From: Elephas maximus indicus
Taxonomy: Eukaryota > Chordata > Mammalia > Proboscidea > Elephantidae
Reading direction: 5' to 3'
Length of the DNA stretch: 64,000 nt
Assembly (NCBI RefSeq): GCF_024166365.1
Contig: NC_064846.1
Coordinates: 25,937,866 to 26,001,865 of the forward strand
The notes beneath the pieces are model-generated. The model worked only from the letters and a program-made list of their open reading frames with translations. It was not told the DNA's origin and searched no databases. A program made the translations under genes and the position numbers. Below, piece after piece: positions 21,570-33,219 of the stretch (positions are counted from its first letter, which is position 1; each line of letters begins with the position of its first letter).

Positions 21570-22180
21570 ATTACATTTTCCTGTTGTGGTGCAAAATAAT
21601 AACAATAATAACGTGACTTCCCTGCTGAAAACTCAATTGGTCCTCATTCTCTTACAGAATAAAGTACAAACTCCTTAGCACAGCATCGCAGGCCCTCTGT
21701 ATTCTGCCCCCTACCTGCTTTCCCAGCCTCATGTCTTCCAGTGCTGTCTTCTCACCGTAGGCTCCAGACATACAGAAGCATTTGCATTTATCCAAATGTG
21801 CCATCCTACTTCAAACCTCCAGGCCTTTGCACCTGTTGGTCCCTCTGCCTGGAATGACCTCAGCCCCACCCAGGAATGGATTACCCAAAGATGTGGTAAA
21901 ACTTATATGAAATTGTATAACACAGATTAGTAAGAAAACACAATTAAGCTTGTGTGTGCCTTGCTTACTGGTTAATCTGCCCCTGCCCCCATCCGTCTAT
22001 CTGTCTAGTGATGAAGCCTTTCTGAAACTCTATGCCCTCCCCCCATACACTGGAACACTTTAGACCACTTACATATTTTCTGCTACAACACTATGAGCTT
22101 CTGAAGGGGAAGGAATATGTCTTTTCATCTCTGTATCTCCAGTGTCTGGCACACAGTAAATGACTAAGTTAATCAATTTT
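21570..22180 (+). repeat. L2 LINE, 3' region
   Basis: L2 3'-end landmarks in order: ACTCAATTGGTCCTC..AGAATAAAGTACAAACTCC, GGCCTTTGCACCTG, CCTCTGCCTGGAATG, and CACACAGTAAATGACTAAG at the end. Confidence 0.75.
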
Positions 22181-22399
22181 GAAATTGGGTTGTAAAAGGA
22201 ATTTCACAACTATTTTTAACATTTAAATTATTATATAATCCCAGAGTGACTACTTTGAAGGCAAGAACATTAATTTGGGGGATTATAAATTCTGGCAAGT
22301 TGTTAAAAATCAGTCATATTAACTTTATCCTCACTTTTTATACTGTGTCCTCGAAGATACTAGTAGGTATAAAGTTAGGGGACATTTCTGCTTTTACTT

Positions 22400-22775
22400 T
22401 CTTGGGCATATAAATCAAGATAGGCTAGATCATGCTGCCATAGCAAATGATTTCAAGATCTCCTCTGTGGTTTAAAACAGCAGGAGTTCATTTCTTCTGC
22501 ATACAAAGTCTCCTGCGGGCCTGGGTGACTGTCTAGGGCAGCTGTCCTCCGTTTGATGGCTTAGTGTTACACTTCTATTATTAGCGAGTGCTTTCTAATT
22601 TGACAAGACAGAAGACAGCACTGGAGAGTTGAGAACCAACAATTAAATATTTCTACCCAGAAATGACTTGTGTTACTTCTGCTCATATTTCATTTGCCAA
22701 AGCAAGTCACGTGACCACATCCAAATTCAAAAGGGACAAAACTGTGGTCTTACTTGGTGTCCAGAAGCACAAAAA
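22400..22775 (-). repeat. Antisense LTR remnant
   Basis: GATAGGCTAGATCATGCTGCC, AAAACAGCAGGAGTTCATTTC and CCAAAGCAAGTCACGTGACC match the antisense layout of old mammalian LTRs. The exact family is uncertain. Confidence 0.5.
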
Positions 22776-23034
22776 CAAACCCAAACCATACCTGTTTGGT
22801 TTCAACTCATAAAGGACCAGCAATATTGGTAAACAGCACTAACATCTAGCACAGTGGGGCACAATCGAACCCAGTCTAGGCAAGAAACAACTTCCCCTAG
22901 GCTACCTCTTGAATTATGAACCCAGTTCAAATATGCTCACTCAAATTTCATTCCTCACAATATCTCTGCATTTTTCTACATCATCCCTTTCTTCAATCAG
23001 GTCTCCAAAAAAAGAAAAGACACAATGGAGAGGA

Positions 23035-23240
23035 GATACAATTAGCATTTACTGAGTGCCTACTAGGTTCAAGACCCTATGCTAGGAGCTTTCCTACCCA
23101 CTATCTCATTGGATTCTCACCACTATCCTAAGAATTAGGTCCTATTATTATTCCCATTCGACAATTATTGAGACTGAGACAGAGAGAGATTAAGTGACTT
23201 GAACAAGGTCGTAAATTAGTAAGTAGTAGAACCAGTAGTA
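23035..23240 (-). repeat. MIR SINE
   Basis: Reverse MIR: TTTACTGAGTGCCTACTAGG, ATCTCATTGGATTCTCACCA and AGATTAAGTGACTTGAACAAGG in the expected order. Confidence 0.8.
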
Positions 23241-23246
23241 GGGTCA

Positions 23247-23412
23247 GCAAAAACAAGGGAAATCCTCAGTGACGTGGATTGACACAATAGCCACAACAAT
23301 GGACTCAAACATATTAAAGATCATAGAGATGGCTCAGGGCTGGGCAACGTTTTGTTCTGTTATACGTAAGGTCGCTGGGAGTCAGAGCCAACTCAAAACT
23401 AACAGAACCAAG
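23247..23412 (+). repeat. RTE LINE 3' end fragment
   Basis: GTGACGTGGATTGACACAAT, GGACTCAAACATATT and GTTTTGTTCTGTTATACG, then GTCGCTGGGAGTCAGAGCC, match the 3' end of the RTE copies at 35805 and 59755. Confidence 0.75.
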
Positions 23413-23413
23413 A

Positions 23414-23875
23414 TTGCCACCTGTGTTAGTTTAATTTCCTGCAGCTGCCATAACAAATTACCAAAAACTGGGTAGCTTAAACAATAGAAGTTTATTCTCT
23501 AACAGTTAAGGAGGCCAACAGTCCAAAATCAAGGTGTTGGCAGGGTTGGTTCCTTTCTGAAGGCTCAGGAGAATCCATTCTATGCCTCTCCCCTAGCTTC
23601 TGGTAGTTGCCAGCAACCCTTGGCGTTCTTTGGCTTGTAGATACATCACTCTAATCTGTCTCCATCTTCACACCACGTTCTTCTATCTCTCTGTGTCCTT
23701 TTCTGTCTCTTATAGGGACACGTTCATTAGATTTAGGGCCTAGCCTAAATCCAGGATGATTTTATACTTAACTAATTACACCTTCAAAAACCCTATTTCC
23801 AAATAAGGTCTCATTCTGAGGCTCCAGGTAGGCCTGAATTTTGGAGGGATGCTATTCAACCCACTACACTACCCA
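23414..23875 (-). repeat. MaLR-type LTR, antisense
   Basis: CTGCAGCTGCCATAACAAAT, GGGTAGCTTAAACAATAGAA, CCAAAATCAAGGTGTTGGC, and the distal CCCTATTTCCAAATAAGGTC are the standard antisense order of this LTR class. Confidence 0.7.
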
Positions 23876-23989
23876 AATCTGTGATACTCTAAAACCTGTG
23901 CTGTGTCCATTGTACCACACATGTCCTCCTGTCCAAAGCCGAGGAGCTCCAGGTGGTTATTTACCACCCCCACCCCACACTCACTGATT

Positions 23990-24560
23990 TGCTTGAATCA
24001 TCAGTCTCTCCTCTATTCTCCCCTTCCTGTCAGTCCTTCAGAATAAAAAGCACTTAGTATGCCCCATCCCAAATTTCTTTTCCTTAACCAGAGATTTCTC
24101 CTTTCCTCCATGTCCCATCACCCCCAAACTTTTGTACTCACCTGCACTCTGGTCTCTCATTCCTTCATCCTCTGCAATCTGTCCTCAGCTCCCACCACTC
24201 TGCCTGCTGCAACAACTCTGAAACCTCCTGAACAACCAAAGTCAACATTTGGGTACTTTCATATGACTATTCCACTCGGCAACATTTAATATTTTGGGCC
24301 CCAACCTCCTATAAACCCCTATTCTGCCTCAGCTTCAAGGGCACTGCATTCTTCTGACTTTTTTTTTCTGTCTCCACTGGCTCCTCTGCCTTCTCTCTTC
24401 TCATGTAGGCATTCTTCCAGGTTCTATTCTCAGTTCTTTCTGTCTTCTCCTCCTCCTCCTCCTTCCTCTCTCTCTCTCTTCTCCCCCACCCCATCATTTT
24501 CTCATTGATCTCATCTACTCCTGGAACTTCAACAATCACCTGCCAACTATCCACCATCAC
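23990..24560 (+). repeat. L2-like LINE fragment
   Basis: CT-rich L2-type sequence (GAACTTCAACAATCACCTGCC-like near 24520). A purine-rich 91-codon frame on the reverse strand here is compositional. Confidence 0.5.
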
Positions 24561-24589
24561 ACAGTACACAACTGTGTGATGCACTCTCG

Positions 24590-25330
24590 GTACAACCTTA
24601 AGGAAGTTACTTTATCTCTCTAAAGCACAGTTTCCTCATTTATAAAAGGAGAGTAAATATAGTACCCTCTTCCTAGCACTGCTGTGAGGGCTAAATGAGC
24701 TACTGAACGCAAAGTGATTTGTATAGTTTGTGGTACACAGTAAGTGCTCAATATTTGAGTAACCTTTTTTTTTGGAGGGGGAGCAGTGGCTGAGTAGATA
24801 GAGCCAGTGGAGAGGAAGCAGTTGAAGGTACAGTAGGGAGATAATTTTGACTAAATGGTACAGAACTCAGACTCTGGCATCAGTTAAGCCTCAGTTAAAT
24901 TCCAGTTCCACCACTTACTAACCTGGCAACTATGGGCAACTTTCTTAGCTTCTTTGAGCCTTAGTTTCCTCATCTGTAATATCAAGATAATTAAGTATAG
25001 ATTCCTTAAACAGACACTTAATGCCCCCCATCCCCATAATCTGGTTTCAGCATACTTTTCTACTTTCCTGTCCCACTATTACCCTATGTTAAGCTATGTT
25101 CAAGCCAAACTAGACTATAACTATTAACTGTTCCCTATGAAGAACTGAATAATTAAATTAAATTCAAACAAGGTGTCATGGCATAATAGAGTACACAGAC
25201 TTGGGTTCGAATCTAAGCTTTGCCACTTACTAGCTGTTGACACAATGGGCAAGGTATTTACTCTCTCTGAGCCTCCGTTTCCTCACATGTAGAATGAAGA
25301 CAATAGTGACATTAAAGCCTACCATAGGAC
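24590..25330 (+). repeat. Three consecutive MIR copies
   Basis: MIR bodies at ~24590-24770, ~24855-25010 and ~25170-25325. Each has a version of CCTCAGTTTCCTCATCTGTA, and the latter two keep the CCACTTACTA core. They are independent insertions or one old cluster. Confidence 0.8.
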
Positions 25331-25990
25331 CTCAGTCTGTAGTGGTGGGACCTACAAAACCCTTTATGATCTGGCCTGGCTTCGTTTTCCAGCTTCACTG
25401 CTCACTCTCCTATGTGCATATCTAGGTTTCAGCCTATTGAACTCTTTTTAGTTTCCCAAATTTCAGGCTCTTTCTTACCTCTGGATATTCACACAAACTA
25501 TTGCATCTGCTTAGAATGTTCTTTCCCTTTTTTGCCTAACTCCTACTTATGCTTTTCATCGCAGCCTAAATGTTACTTCCTCCCAGATGGCTTCTCTGCC
25601 TCACCCCAGTCCACGTTAGGTACCCCCTTCCTTGTATTCTCGCACGGTAGCACTCATGCCCCTGAGTTATAACTTCTGTTTATTTCCCTGTATCTCCAAC
25701 TAGATTGTAAGATCTATGAGGGCAGGGACCATAGTAGCTGCTCCAATGTAACCCCCCCCCCGCAGTGAGGCCATCCATGCTCACCAATCTAAAGTAGCAC
25801 TCCCTGTTACTCTTTACATATTACCTTGTTTCAGTTTCTTCAAAGTCCTAATCATTATCTGAAAGTATCATATTCATTTATTCGTGTGTTGTTTGTCTTC
25901 CTCACCAGCATGTAAGCTCCATGAAAGACGGGACCTTATCTGTTTTACTCCCCACAAATTTTCAGCTCCTAGAAGAGAACCTCAAATACA
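25330..25990 (+). repeat. L2 LINE, 3' regions
   Basis: CTTTATGATCTGGCCTGGCT, TTAGAATGTTCTTTCCC, AGATGGCTTCTCTGCC and two copies of the terminal motif (GTAAGATCTATGAGGGCAGG near 25707; GTAAGCTCCATGAAAGACGG near 25913). At least two L2 ends are joined here. Confidence 0.75.
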
Positions 25991-25999
25991 GTAGGGTTT

Positions 26000-26730
26000 C
26001 TCTGTGCTTAAGTCTGGGATATGCTGGGGGTAGAGGAATATACCTAGTCAAGTTTAAGAGAAGTCTCATGCATCAGTGTTTGATATCATTTATTTCAAGT
26101 ACAGGCATTTTTTTACCAACCTAGTAAGCAGAGGGAGCCATGGAGAGTTTTTGTGCTGAAGAATAACATAAGGAATAAGGTATATACAGCTGTGCATATA
26201 TATTAGAAGCAAAGAAGCCAACAGTATTATTAATAAGAGCCCACCATTTCACACTTTGGAAAACAAAAGAGGGGCTGCCTAACCCATGCAGAACCAATGT
26301 ACACCGAGACTCGCTGCAGAGACTAATTCTTTTGGTCTCGTTCAGAAAACCATGCAGTCTACCAGAAATCTAAAAATTTCCTGGAAGATTCTAATTTATA
26401 TCTAAAAAGGAGAAATACTTTCCATGATATTCCTAAACAAGCCCTTTTACTATTCTTTGGCTTAAATGTATTAATTAATCCTGCAAAGTCTCTACCAACC
26501 GTTGCATGCATGAAGCAATTTTACCTTCTATAGTGCCTTTTTGCATTTTCATATTAATTACTTTGAGTGCTTGTGGGGAGAGTGGCAGGATGGGTGGCAG
26601 GGAAGGGAATGTGATTGGGGAAGGATACACATGAGGCTACAACTGTAATACGTAATTTTTTTCAAACTTGGTGGTGAGTACTATAGTATTCTTTTTACCT
26701 TTGGATTATTTAGATTTTTTTCATATTTTT
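26000..26730. other. Intergenic, unassigned
   Basis: AT-rich DNA with no gene or confident repeat. Confidence 0.4.
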
Positions 26731-26739
26731 TTTAAAACC

Positions 26740-26860
26740 TGAGGCTCAGTAATTTTAGGTCATATTTCCAAGGTCATGCAGAATTGAAACCCAAGTCTGG
26801 GTGATGCCAAAGCCCATGCTATTTTCATTCTGCCCCACAGCACCTACTAATAATGCACCT
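26740..26860 (-). repeat. MIR fragment
   Basis: CCTGAGGCTCAGTAATTTTAG, CCAAGGTCATGCAGAATTG and CCCAAGTCTGGGTGATGCC follow the reverse MIR order. Confidence 0.65.
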
Positions 26861-26877
26861 TTATAAAATTATATCAT

Positions 26878-27185
26878 TTGGACAGTAGTGGTTCAATGGT
26901 AGAATTCTTTCCTTCCATGTGGGAGACCCAGGTTCGATTCCCAACCAAAGCACCTCAAATGTAGCCACTACCCATCTGTCACTGGAGGCTTGCATGTTGC
27001 TATGATGCTGAATGGGTTTCAGCAGAGCTTCCAGGACAAGACAGACTAGGAAGAAAGGCCTGAAAATCTACTTCCAAAAAATCAACTAGTAGAAACCCTA
27101 TGGATCACAACAACCTGATCCCTTTGTGTATGTGGTTGCCATGAGTTGGGAGTTAACTTGACAACAGTTAAAACAACAACAATAA
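26878..27185 (+). repeat. SINE with tRNA-Gly-like head and RTE-type tail
   Basis: The first ~70 bp resemble a tRNA-Gly gene: GTGGTTCAATGGTAGAATTC (A-box side) and GGTTCGATTCCCAACC (B-box/T-arm). A body of ~190 bp follows, then an AfroSINE/RTE-like end (GGTTGCCATGAGTTGGGAG..AACTTGACAACAGTTAAAAC, then a CAA-repeat tail). A functional tRNA is unlikely because the acceptor stem is eroded. It reads as a SINE whose head differs from the common AfroSINE. Confidence 0.7.
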
Positions 27186-27189
27186 AGCT

Positions 27190-27912
27190 ATACTAACTTT
27201 TATCATTGATTCCTTTAGTCCTTGCCAGATAACCCCCGTTTCTTCTCCTTGACCTCAAGGCAGTCTTCGTAGCACTTGGTTATCCCTTTAAGTTTCAGCA
27301 GCACTATAAACACAGCCCTAGGAAAACACCATCAAGAGAATTAAAAGCAACAATCCCTGTTTATGAAAATTACCAAACATCTGTCAGGAAGTCTGGTCTG
27401 GGTATGTCCTAGCGTAGATTAGCAGTACATACACACTGACAATTCTTAGTAACTGCACTGGTGCCAGGATGGGGGAGAGGGTAGTTATCAGTATGAATTT
27501 CTTGGCTTTGATGCTTGGCAAAAACACATCATCCCTGGATCCTGTCACTGTCCTGTGAGATTGCAGTCACAGCTGTGTCACCAAGGCAATAATATAAAGG
27601 ACCTTATGTTAGCATTGTCCAGATGCATTGTCTTGAAAGGAAGATGAGCGAACAAAGGCGTATCTTGGGAGCACCATACAAGTAAGGTGCCTATAACAAT
27701 CCTCAAACACTATAATTATGCCTAGAAGAACACTGCTGACCAGCACACCTACCTGATGCAGCCACCAATCAAAACACAGTCCTCAAAAATCTTCCAAGTT
27801 CAGAATAAGCACAAGTAGCAAAACAACAACAAAGTCATCTTACAGGTTCAGTAGAAGGTATGGACAACAATCATAACACTGACAACTTTGGATGTTTTAT
27901 TTGGTTCCCAAG
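27190..27912. other. Intergenic, unassigned
   Basis: No gene or confident repeat recognised. Confidence 0.4.
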
Positions 27913-27922
27913 TACAAGTATA

Positions 27923-28079
27923 CCAAAACCAAAAACCAAACCCATTCCTGTCAATTCTAACTCATAGCGACCCAAAGGACAGAGTAAAACTGCCTCATAG
28001 GCTTTCCAAGGAATGGCTAGTGAATTCGAATTGCTGACCTTTTAGTTAGTAGCCGAGCTCTTAACCAGGGCTCCAAGCG
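27923..28079 (-). repeat. AfroSINE with 10-bp duplication
   Basis: Reverse copy bounded by the perfect direct repeat TACAAGTATA (27913-27922 and 28080-28089). Confidence 0.95.
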
Positions 28080-28319
28080 TACAAGTATAATGTAAGCTAA
28101 AACAGACAAGTCTTGTGTGCTAAACTCTCATTCTTTTGACAAATCTCTCTCTTTGGCTTTAATAATATTTACCCTTTGGGGACTGCAAAACTTTCCAAGG
28201 TAGGGGAGCTAGAAAAAATAAAACAAATAAAAATTAAAAATAAATAAAATGGGAGAACTTTGGGATAGATAAAAGAGAAGAACTGTTTATAACTTATCGC
28301 TTAATAAACAAAAGGATCT

Positions 28320-28510
28320 AAAAAAGGAGTGTGACATAGAGGAATAAGCACTTGACTAGATGTCAGGAGACTTGGTCTCTAGCCTCAGCTCTGTCATGAA
28401 TTCCCTGCCTGGCCCTGAACAAATAAGTTGACATCTCTGAGTCTCAATTCCCTCAACTTTAAAATGAGTGGCTTGGATTTATGGTCTCTAAATGCCCTTC
28501 AAACTGAAAT
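28320..28510 (+). repeat. MIR SINE
   Basis: AGGAGACTTGGTCTCTAGCC, CAGCTCTGTCATGAATTC and CTCAATTCCCTCAACTTTAAA follow the plus-strand MIR order. Confidence 0.75.
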
Positions 28511-28519
28511 GCTATGGGT

Positions 28520-29040
28520 TTTTTTTTTTTCAATTAGAGAAAAGTAAAGTAAAAATCAAATTCAATAAAATACATGATGGGTGGCCTAGGAACACAGTCC
28601 TTGGTTTAGTACCTTCTCTAGTCTTGAATGTCACCAGTGGGGTTATGTAAAGTGAGGCAAGGATAAGAAAAGAAAAAGGTAGAGGGTGGACAATGATTCC
28701 CAAAGACAATTTTTTTTTTTTGTCAACTGTCACCAAGCACTGGAGCAGGGCACGTAAAGGTCGATATAGAATATAATGTAAGGGTTGCCAGAAGTGGGCC
28801 TGTACCATACAGTGGGGAAGACAAAGAGCCTTTGAGGAAGCATCGGGAGTAGTGGCAAGTGTTGTCTGTTGCACTAATTAGGTCAGGTACCCCAGAAACA
28901 TTTGACAATTTGGCTGCATCAATACAGGGTGGCCTGGTTATGAGAAATCCTTAAATCCTTGGTTCTGGATCTAATGGTGTTTCTTCCTCCTCCCCATTTC
29001 TGAATCCTATTTTCCAAAAAAAGCAAACAGGAGAGAGCAA
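28520..29040. other. Intergenic, unassigned
   Basis: Poly-T runs and no recognised repeat. The 114-codon reverse frame (28530-28874) lacks any family resemblance. Confidence 0.4.
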
Positions 29041-29044
29041 TTAA

Positions 29045-29345
29045 TTGTGTAATTACCCATACTCTGCTTTGAGCCATTTACACAAAATATCTCATTTTAA
29101 AAAACCCTATATGGTAGGTATTAAAAATAATAACCAACATTTATTGAGGGCTCACTCTGAGCCTGGCACATGCATATGTATAATTTATTCCTCCAAACAA
29201 CACTGCAAAATAAGCACAATGATTTCCATATTACAGATGAAGAATCTTAGGCTCATAGAAAGGTGAGCTAATTTGACCAGTTTTACATACCTAGTAAATG
29301 ACAGAACTGGACTACCTCAGTTCTAAGCCTGGTCTCCCACTACAC
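29045..29345 (-). repeat. MIR SINE(s), reverse
   Basis: AACATTTATTGAGGGCTCAC, AGCCTGGCACATGCATATG, CATATTACAGATGAAGAATC and GTAAATGACAGAACTGG in reverse MIR order. Confidence 0.75.
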
Positions 29346-29379
29346 CATGGAAACTTCCCATTTACAGGTGAAAAAATTG

Positions 29380-29398
29380 AGAGAGAGAGAGAGAGAGA
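29380..29398. repeat. (GA)n microsatellite
   Basis: About nine uninterrupted GA dinucleotides. Confidence 0.9.
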
Positions 29399-29939
29399 AG
29401 TGCTTCAAGGATAATTTTTCTCAATCCCATTCTAAGTGACTGAGGATTAGAGGGATTGTTGGCGGAAGGAAAGCCTAGGAAGGGGGACTAGCCATGAGAC
29501 ATAGCCAATTAACAAGAGACACACCAAATGAGACGGTGTGTGTGGTAACAAAAAATCAAAGCAAAATCAGAAGCAGACGCTAAAGTCCGGCTCTCCCTTT
29601 GGGAGGAGGGAAGTTGGAACAGGACACGCAGCTATAAGGCAAAAGCAAAAACATCCCAAGGAGATTGCTATTGTGAGCACTTATTATCCCATGGAAATGA
29701 CCTTCCATCAGGATGCATAATTACCATACTGCATTCAATTACAAGCTGAAGATGAAACATGATTGGTGCTGTCATGTTTTCGTCTAATCAGAAGTTGGGA
29801 GACAATTATGATAATATTGTAGGGGGTGGGGGCTCATATCAGGAGGAGAGAGCAATCCTTGCTTAAGGTCTCATCCCCACTCTGCAGAAGATAAGAAGAG
29901 GTGAACTGGAGTGTTAAAGCTGTGCTAACCAAAGGGTAC

Positions 29940-30459
29940 TGTCGTAGCTGTCTAGTGCTACTGTAACAGAAATACCACAAATGGATGGCTTTAACAAAGA
30001 GAAATTTATTCTCTCACAGCTTGGGAGGCTAGAAGTCCAAATTCAGGATACCAGCTCCAGGGGAAGGCTTTCTCTCTCTGTCGGCTCTGGGGGAAGGTCC
30101 TTGTCTTCAATCTTCCTCTGGTCTAGGCTCCTAAGAGCAGGGACCCTGGATCCAAAGGATGCACTCCACTCCTGGCTCTTTTTGCACCGGTGGTAATGAG
30201 GTCCCTCTCCTCTCTGCTTGCTTCTCTCTTTTTATATCTCAAAAGAGATTGACTCAAGATACAACCTAATCCTATAGATTGAGTCCTGTCTCATTAACAT
30301 AACTGCCTCAAATCCTGCCTCAGTAACATCATAGAGGTTAGGATGTACAACACATATAATCACATCAGATCACAAAACGGTAGATGACCACACAATACTG
30401 GGAATTATGGCCTAGCCAGTTGACACACATTTTTGGGGGACACAATTCAACCTGTAACA
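29940..30459 (-). repeat. ~520-bp solo LTR, copy 1
   Basis: Reverse-strand element of 520 bp starting TGTTACAGGTTG and ending CTACGACA (TG...CA termini), with imperfect 5-bp flanks GGTAC/GATAC. It aligns with 40817-41334 and 44645-45166 along its length. An antisense polyadenylation-type TTTATTCTC is near 30003. TG/CA ends and a 5-bp duplication fit an ERVL/MaLR-like or other LTR element. Confidence 0.8.
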
Positions 30460-30464
30460 GATAC

Positions 30465-31140
30465 TAAGGGATCTCAGATCATAGAGGGATTTGGGCAGCA
30501 TGGGATGGCCAGGCTGCCATTTGGGTAGTGGGAGACTGGGTCCCATTAACCCACATTTTTCAGGACCTGACTCTTGGACCTTTAGCATCTTAATCACCTG
30601 CGGGACTTGTTAGAAGTACAGATTTCTGGGCCCCGTTCCAATCCTTCTGAACCCAAGCCTCTGGAGATGGGGACCCAGGAGACTGCATTTTAAGGGGATA
30701 TCGAGGTGCCAATTCTGATGTGTCCATCAGAAAGAATGATGGATCAAAGAAAAATGGGATTCTGCATACTTCAGCTAATACCCAGCATATATCAGCACTT
30801 GATATTTTAAAAAATATGCATTATTATCAATAGTAATAGTGATGTTGTAAGTTATGGGTGACAAAACACAGGGGTTCTTTATGGTTTTGTTTTGTTTTCT
30901 TTAGTTTTGAGGATTTTAGCGATGGCAGATTATTGCACCCTTTTCATTCTAACTTAGCTTAAAATCCTAATTATGAAACCCTCGGGTTCAAGGAAAATGG
31001 GCATGTGGGACATACGCTTCTTTAATCATCCCTCTGACCCCACATTTACCCTTTCCTTTTCACACTCTAAATCAGGGAAAATACAATAAATCAACTCCCA
31101 AGCACATACACACCCAACTCATTACATATTTGCTTTAAGC
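30465..31140. other. Intergenic, unassigned
   Basis: No gene or confident repeat. The segment 30600-30740 (CTTCTGAACCCAAGCCTCTG) may be an eroded old repeat. Confidence 0.35.
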
Positions 31141-31149
31141 AGTTGTTAT

Positions 31150-31350
31150 TATTATCATTAAACAACAGTTACTCCGTGCTTACTATGTGTTTGTCAGGCA
31201 CTGTGCTAAGCACTACAAATGCATTACTTTATTGAACATTCACAACAATCCTCAAAGGTAAGAACCATTGTCATTTCCATCTTACAGTGAGGAACTGAAG
31301 CTCAGAGGGGTTAAGCAATTCCGCCAAGGTCACACAGTGGTAGTAGCGCC
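31150..31350 (-). repeat. MIR SINE
   Basis: CCGTGCTTACTATGTGTTTG, CAGGCACTGTGCTAAGCAC, TCACAACAATCCTCAAAGG and GCCAAGGTCACACAGTGG: a well-preserved reverse MIR. Confidence 0.85.
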
Positions 31351-31554
31351 AGGGTAATAAAAAGCTCCTGTGTGCCTTGCCCTGCATGAAGGAAGGAAAG
31401 CAGTTAACACAGGTGACACAAAACAACAGAAAAGCCACAAGCCCTTTAGATTTGGCTTTGGAATGCAGTAGGCGATTTTTAGCAGCAGAAATGCTTCCCT
31501 AGTTAAGTTTGTTTAGGCCAGCATGGAAATTAGTCTGCTGGTGCTGAACTCTCA

Positions 31555-31990
31555 TCAGCTGGGAGCACAAAGGAGTGAGTCCTGACCTTGTTTTAAAAGA
31601 ACCACTGAATAATCCAAACATGACAGTACTTGCAAGAGTAAAAGGTGATCTGAGGTTAGAGTGCAACAGGGAGTCTCAGCAGTCTGGAGAGTGTCTGGTT
31701 TGGTGGTCACATCTTGAACAGAAACCTTCACTTTCACATTGAAATCTCCTACAAGTTCTTCCAGCCACTTTATAGCTTTCATCTTTGTGCTCCCCACAGA
31801 TTTACTCTTTATAGTCATATCCATGTCATCTAATGACAAGATGCGATAACTAATGTGAGGTTTCTCCTGACCCCTAATATTCCCACACTGAAACTCTGTT
31901 AGATTCCACATTGACAGCTCCTTCTGACTCCAATCTACCAGCTTCTCACTGAGCCAAAGAGTAGAAGGTCCCTCAAGAGCAAAGCAATTT
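31555..31990 (-). other. Unassigned open frame
   Basis: A reverse-strand frame of 118 codons from its first ATG (31911) to the stop at 31555, open further upstream to about 31988. Composition looks more protein-like than the repeat-derived frames (mixed hydrophobic and charged residues, segments such as DMDMTIKSKS and KWLEELVGDFNVKVKVSVQD). I recognise no family and see no convincing promoter. It could be an orphan exon, a processed pseudogene piece or chance. Confidence 0.2.
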
Positions 31991-31999
31991 ATTCAAATA

Positions 32000-32890
32000 A
32001 CACAATTTAGTAGATGGGAAAGTGTGTTGCAATCAGAAAGCCAACATTCTCTTGCCAGAAGTAAAAGGCTCAATGTGGCCTCTCCTAATGCAGTGGTAGA
32101 ACTGGCACACGTCCCTCTGCCCCCACTCCACTCCTTCTGTTGGGTCATTTCCCAGTTCATTTAAGTGGAACCAGTGAAATTAGTTTCTGGAAGATGTATT
32201 TACAAGAGGGCTGCAGCCCTTTTGTGTGGGAAAGCCCAGACTTTGGCTCACTGTGCTCAACACCCAGGGATCTCCAAGAAGAATAGATACTGAGCAGCTG
32301 ACACACTTGTGTCCAGATGGTTGCAAGAGAGCAAAAAGCTTGAGTTTCCACTGTTGAAGAAAGATTCTATCCAGAAAGATTAAAGGGATCTTGGTTACCA
32401 TCTAGTGAGTAAGATCACCTGGGACTCCTTCCTAGAGAAAGTGAAAGAATCTACTCTGTCTAAGGTCATGTTTACATCTTCCCCTTGCAGTGGTCTGGAA
32501 CTCCTTGACTCTAAGAGTTTGATATGTGTGAACATGGACACGCAAAGTCTACTAAAGCAGACCTTGAACTGCCATCGATTCCTTTCAAGTGATAGCGGTT
32601 TAATTGGTTGGGTAATGAGGCTGCCCAGGTGCCGGGCGTAGCCTGCTCTCACGGGAGAGCCATTTGAACTGTCTCTGAAACCCACCAGAAATAGTGTCAA
32701 CTCACTGCAAGAAGGGCTGAGCAGACTGCAGCTGTCAGGTTGTCTCTGACTTAAGCTGAAGAGAATCAATCAAGTCGTAAATTTCTTGGAAGAAGCCTGG
32801 GTGATGTGCAGGCTTTGAAAAAGGGTGTTCTCAGCATTTTTTTTGAGAAAGCATGTCTCTATCTGTAGCCCCAAACAAACTTTTGCTACA
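32000..32890. other. Unassigned, possibly related to the adjacent frame
   Basis: No recognised repeat. Several short frames on both strands (32157-32401 and 32395-32769 minus; 32405-32641 plus) overlap, so none can be preferred. Confidence 0.25.
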
Positions 32891-32906
32891 CTCTCATTTG
32901 CTTGTG

Positions 32907-33115
32907 GAGTCCCTGAGTGGCACAAACGGTTAAGCTCTTGACTACTAACTGAAAAGTTGGTGGTTCGAACCCACCTAGAGGCATCTCGGAAGACAGGCCT
33001 GGCAATCTGCTTCTGAAAGGTCACAGCCTTGAAAACCTGATGGAGTGCAGTTCTACTCTGTAACACACAAGGTTGCCATGAGTCAGAATCCACTCGACAG
33101 CAACTAACAACAACC
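32907..33115 (+). repeat. AfroSINE, long-body form, 10-bp duplication
   Basis: A 209-bp copy with the longer middle (CTCGGAAGACAGGCCTGGCA, TCTGCTTCTGAAAGGTCAC) and an RTE-like AACTAACAACAA tail instead of the T-rich tail. Perfect direct repeat TTTGCTTGTG (32897-32906 and 33116-33125). Confidence 0.95.
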
Positions 33116-33219
33116 TTTGCTTGTGACTCATTCTCTTCCTCAAAACATTTCCATTCATCTTTCTTCCTTTAGTCCCATCTCTAAAAAAGAAAAAAATCCT
33201 CCTTTCCAAGGTAAACTCT

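Noticed and set aside
24309..24584. Glu/Arg/Lys-rich reverse frame
   Set aside because: Compositional product of a CT-rich L2-like stretch.
26878..26950. Functional tRNA-Gly gene
   Set aside because: A and B boxes are visible, but the acceptor stem does not pair well and the sequence continues into a SINE body with a CAA-repeat tail.
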